A DNA stretch of 6,769 bases from JAABYT01 sp964194585 (GTDB taxonomy: Bacteria; Pseudomonadota; Gammaproteobacteria; HK1): positions 1 through 6,769 of the forward strand of contig CAXMNG010000228.1 of the NCBI GenBank assembly GCA_964194585.1, in the 5' to 3' direction. Position numbers and translations under genes: made by a program. Positions 5,178 to 6,769 of the stretch are shown here, one piece after another; position 1 is the first letter of the stretch, and each line of letters opens with the position of its first letter. The notes beneath the pieces are model-generated. The model saw only the letters and a program-made list of their open reading frames with translations, was not told the origin of the DNA and did no database searches.

Positions 5178-6083
5178 CTAAGTGCGTGGACCTCGGGCGC
5201 GACCTTCGGAAAGCACTTCGGGCGGCGGAATCCTGACATCGCTTACCAGACGCATGGCTTCTAAGAATCTGATCAGATAAAACGTGATATCGATCTCCCA
5301 CCAATAAAATCCATGGCGTGCGGAGCTGGCGAAGCGGTGGTGATTGTTGTGAAAGCCATCGCCGAGGTTGAGGATTCCAAACAGATAGGAGTTCCGACTG
5401 TCGTCGCCGGTATCGAACCGCTGCTTGCCCCACACGTGCAAGAGTGAGTTCGTGGTGAATGTCAGATGCCAGGTGATGACCGTGCGTACGAAGAATCCCC
5501 ATATCACCATCTGCCAGGCGCTCGTGCCGAGCGCGGGGTAGCGAGACTGCAGATAGGAACCAACGAATGCCAGGATTGCTATCATGAGCAGCGCTGGAAT
5601 GTGATAGAAAGTGTCGATGAAGCGCATTTCCGGATAACGGGTCAGATCTTTCACTTTGTCATAGCTGACTTGGAGAATATGCGGAGACTCCAGCCAGCCG
5701 TTGTGGGCGTGCCACAGACCGTGGCGTGGCGAATGCCAATCATCGTCCGTATCTGAATGGCGGTGGTGGTGGCGGTGCACGGCCGCCCACCAGATCGGGC
5801 CGCGCTGCAGGCTGGTGGCGCCCCACAGCGCCAGCAGAAATTGAAACCAGCGACTGGTTTTGAACGATCTGTGTGCGAAGTAACGGTGGTAGCACAGCGT
5901 CACGGATAGTGAACCGGTCAGCGTGCCTATCGCCAGGGCTACAGCGGCAGGCCATGAAAACCCGACCAGGAATACGCCGACAAGGGCGGTTGCATGCACT
6001 CCCCAACGAATACTGCGAATGAGTATCCACTGCGCGCGGCGCGCAGGCGGTAACGATACGGCGATAGTATCCGTTCGGGCCAT
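5178..6083 (-). CDS. Membrane acyl-CoA desaturase (Delta9-type fatty acid desaturase)
   Basis: This 301-residue integral membrane di-iron enzyme is predicted to introduce a cis double bond into acyl chains, probably as acyl-CoA, to adjust membrane fluidity. All three histidine boxes are intact: HRYFAH (66-71), HRHHH (103-107) and HNNHH (245-249). The accessory ligand region NSLLHVWGKQRFDT (~212-225) is also present. Hydrophobic segments at about 28-45, 47-63, 77-94, 160-178 and 187-205 suit the four-helix core plus a peripheral stretch. I chose the ATG at 6083, which is preceded by GGGAG (6099-6095, 11 bases away) and a second GGAG close to the start. An upstream TTG at 6146 would add 21 residues unlike the family. 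It stands alone and converges on the HAD gene with only 8 bases between the stops. It looks less GC-rich than the genes to its left. A weak promoter-like pair (TTGAGC and TGTAGT) lies upstream on the minus strand. Confidence 0.93.
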   Translation of the reverse strand: MARTDTIAVSLPPARRAQWILIRSIRWGVHATALVGVFLVGFSWPAAVALAIGTLTGSLSVTLCYHRYFAHRSFKTSRWFQFLLALWGATSLQRGPIWWAAVHRHHHRHSDTDDDWHSPRHGLWHAHNGWLESPHILQVSYDKVKDLTRYPEMRFIDTFYHIPALLMIAILAFVGSYLQSRYPALGTSAWQMVIWGFFVRTVITWHLTFTTNSLLHVWGKQRFDTGDDSRNSYLFGILNLGDGFHNNHHRFASSARHGFYWWEIDITFYLIRFLEAMRLVSDVRIPPPEVLSEGRARGPRT

Positions 6084-6380
6084 AGCTCCGAATTCTCCCA
6101 CGATAATTCGGGGGACACTACATCCAATTCGATGAGTCAGGCTCAAACTCCAGGTCCGAACTCCGGAGATGCCATAGAGGTCTTCGCTTAAGTGCCGGGA
6201 CCGAATATCGCGACTCCGGCTCCTTCTTTTTGACTAGATCCTGACCCCGAGGCTGCGACGGGCTCGGTTTCCGACGATGACTTAACCTAGTACGGGTACC
6301 GACAAGTTAACTCCACTCTGCCAAAAAGTTCTGCCTCTCAGTCTGAATTACGCCATCGTTGCCTTTTCCCAGGACACAAA
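6084..6380. other. Gene-poor stretch between the desaturase and the insertion sequence
   Basis: I see no complete gene here. On the minus strand a 62-codon frame is open from 6306 to a TAG at 6118, but it has no ATG, GTG or TTG start apart from an ATG as its last sense codon. It includes ESRYSVPALKR (6216-6184), which resembles the N-terminal lead-in to the helix-turn-helix of IclR-family regulators, after which the likeness is lost. This may be a gene remnant or chance. The stretch looks less GC-rich than the left side of the window. It contains the desaturase ribosome site and probably its promoter. Confidence 0.4.
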
Positions 6381-6396
6381 GGCACCCTGCCTCAAA
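6381..6396 (+). repeat. Putative terminal inverted repeat of the IS6-family element
   Basis: GGCACCCTGCCTCAAA begins with the GGCAC typical of several IS6-family ends and ends in CAAA. It overlaps the transposase stop codon at 6392-6394, closer to the gene end than in IS26, so the true terminus may lie further left. The matching repeat is beyond the right edge. Confidence 0.3.
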
Positions 6397-6769
6397 GTTC
6401 GTAGTGCTCGGCGGAAAACAAATGCCGGCCAAGATTGAAGAGGTTGTACACAGCAGAATGCACACTCAAAAAGCGTTGAGCCTGATGGGATGACTTAAAC
6501 CGCCGCATGCCCCTCTCTCGCACCCTGGTAGGTTGATGTGAAAGCTCGACCCGATTGTTGGCGTACTGCGAGGTATCGTGAATGGTCTCGGGGATCAGTT
6601 CTCGGCGTGCAACACCATAACGTCTCAGCTTATCAGTCACGATTTTCCTGGGCTCATCACGATGCCTATTTAGCAGGCGCCTGAAAAAGCGCTTTGCAGC
6701 CTTACCGTCCCGGTGAGCCTGTAGAAACACATCGACCACTTCTCCATCCTGATCGACTGCCCACCAGAG
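6392..6769 (-). CDS. IS6-family DDE transposase, C-terminal part (5' end outside window)
   Basis: The minus-strand frame is open from the window edge to a TGA at 6392 and gives 125 residues beginning LWWAVDQDGE. All three catalytic residues of the IS6/IS26-type DDE core are visible: Asp in WWAVDQDG (codon 6754-6752), Asp in KIVTDKLRRYG, and Glu in NNRVELSHQPTR. The following RERGMRRFKS is the family's conserved post-Glu stretch. The start and the N-terminal helix-turn-helix/zinc-binding region lie to the right of the window. IS6-family transposases typically have about 230-260 residues, so roughly half is present. The visible part has no frameshift or internal stop, so nothing here suggests inactivation. 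It moves the element by replicative transposition or cointegration in known relatives such as IS26. Confidence 0.92.
   Translation of the reverse strand, partial: LWWAVDQDGEVVDVFLQAHRDGKAAKRFFRRLLNRHRDEPRKIVTDKLRRYGVARRELIPETIHDTSQYANNRVELSHQPTRVRERGMRRFKSSHQAQRFLSVHSAVYNLFNLGRHLFSAEHYEL

Larger units (their letters stand above)
6381..6769 (-). mobile_element. IS6-family insertion sequence, 3' part (runs off the window)
   Basis: The element is defined by the IS6-type transposase that fills it. The left boundary at 6381 is tentative. GGCACCCTGCCTCAAA at 6381-6396 resembles the IS26-type terminal repeat GGCACTGTTGCAAA in its GGCAC start and CAAA end. The other end and the 8-base target duplication lie outside the window, so the boundary cannot be verified here. 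Confidence 0.6.

Noticed and set aside
6084..6146. TTG start adding 21 residues to the desaturase
   Set aside because: There is no good ribosome site before it, the added residues are atypical, and ATG 6083 has GGGAG upstream.

Overview
The window most likely comes from a GC-rich gammaproteobacterium. The evidence is the coding style, the gene families present (a gammaproteobacterial-type Ser/Thr kinase, an EAL-domain protein, DUF1127, an acyl-CoA desaturase) and a TTGGGC/GCCCAA-rich palindromic intergenic repeat of a kind seen in that class. I cannot name a genus.

Layout, left to right: (1) the last 27 codons of a DppC/OppC-type ABC transporter permease (+). (2) A 365-base gap holding a long near-perfect REP-like inverted repeat and, on the minus strand, a run of nested stems ending in a good Rho-independent terminator. 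This may be an unannotated small RNA facing away from the kinase gene. (3) A large soluble fusion protein (+) with a Ser/Thr protein kinase, a receiver domain and an EAL c-di-GMP phosphodiesterase, all with intact catalytic residues. (4) A convergent DUF1127 gene (-), separated by a strong hairpin. (5) A divergent control region with a 15-base palindrome and competing hairpins. (6) A two-gene translationally coupled operon (+): a D-2-hydroxyacid dehydrogenase and a HAD-superfamily type II haloacid-dehalogenase-like protein. (7) A convergent membrane acyl-CoA desaturase (-) with all three His boxes. (8) A gene-poor 0.3 kb stretch with a start-less open frame, then the 3' part of an IS6-family insertion sequence (-) that runs off the right edge.

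How the genes may work together: the kinase-receiver-EAL protein could integrate Ser/Thr phosphorylation, His-Asp phosphorelay input and c-di-GMP breakdown in one chain. The dehydrogenase/HAD pair is chemically coherent, because L-2-haloacid dehalogenases release D-2-hydroxyacids, the substrate class of the neighbouring dehydrogenase. That role is inference, since many HAD type II proteins are not true dehalogenases. The right end looks like accessory DNA, with an IS, looser gene packing and visibly less GC-rich sequence. The most interesting items are the triple-domain signalling protein and the possible minus-strand small RNA beside it.
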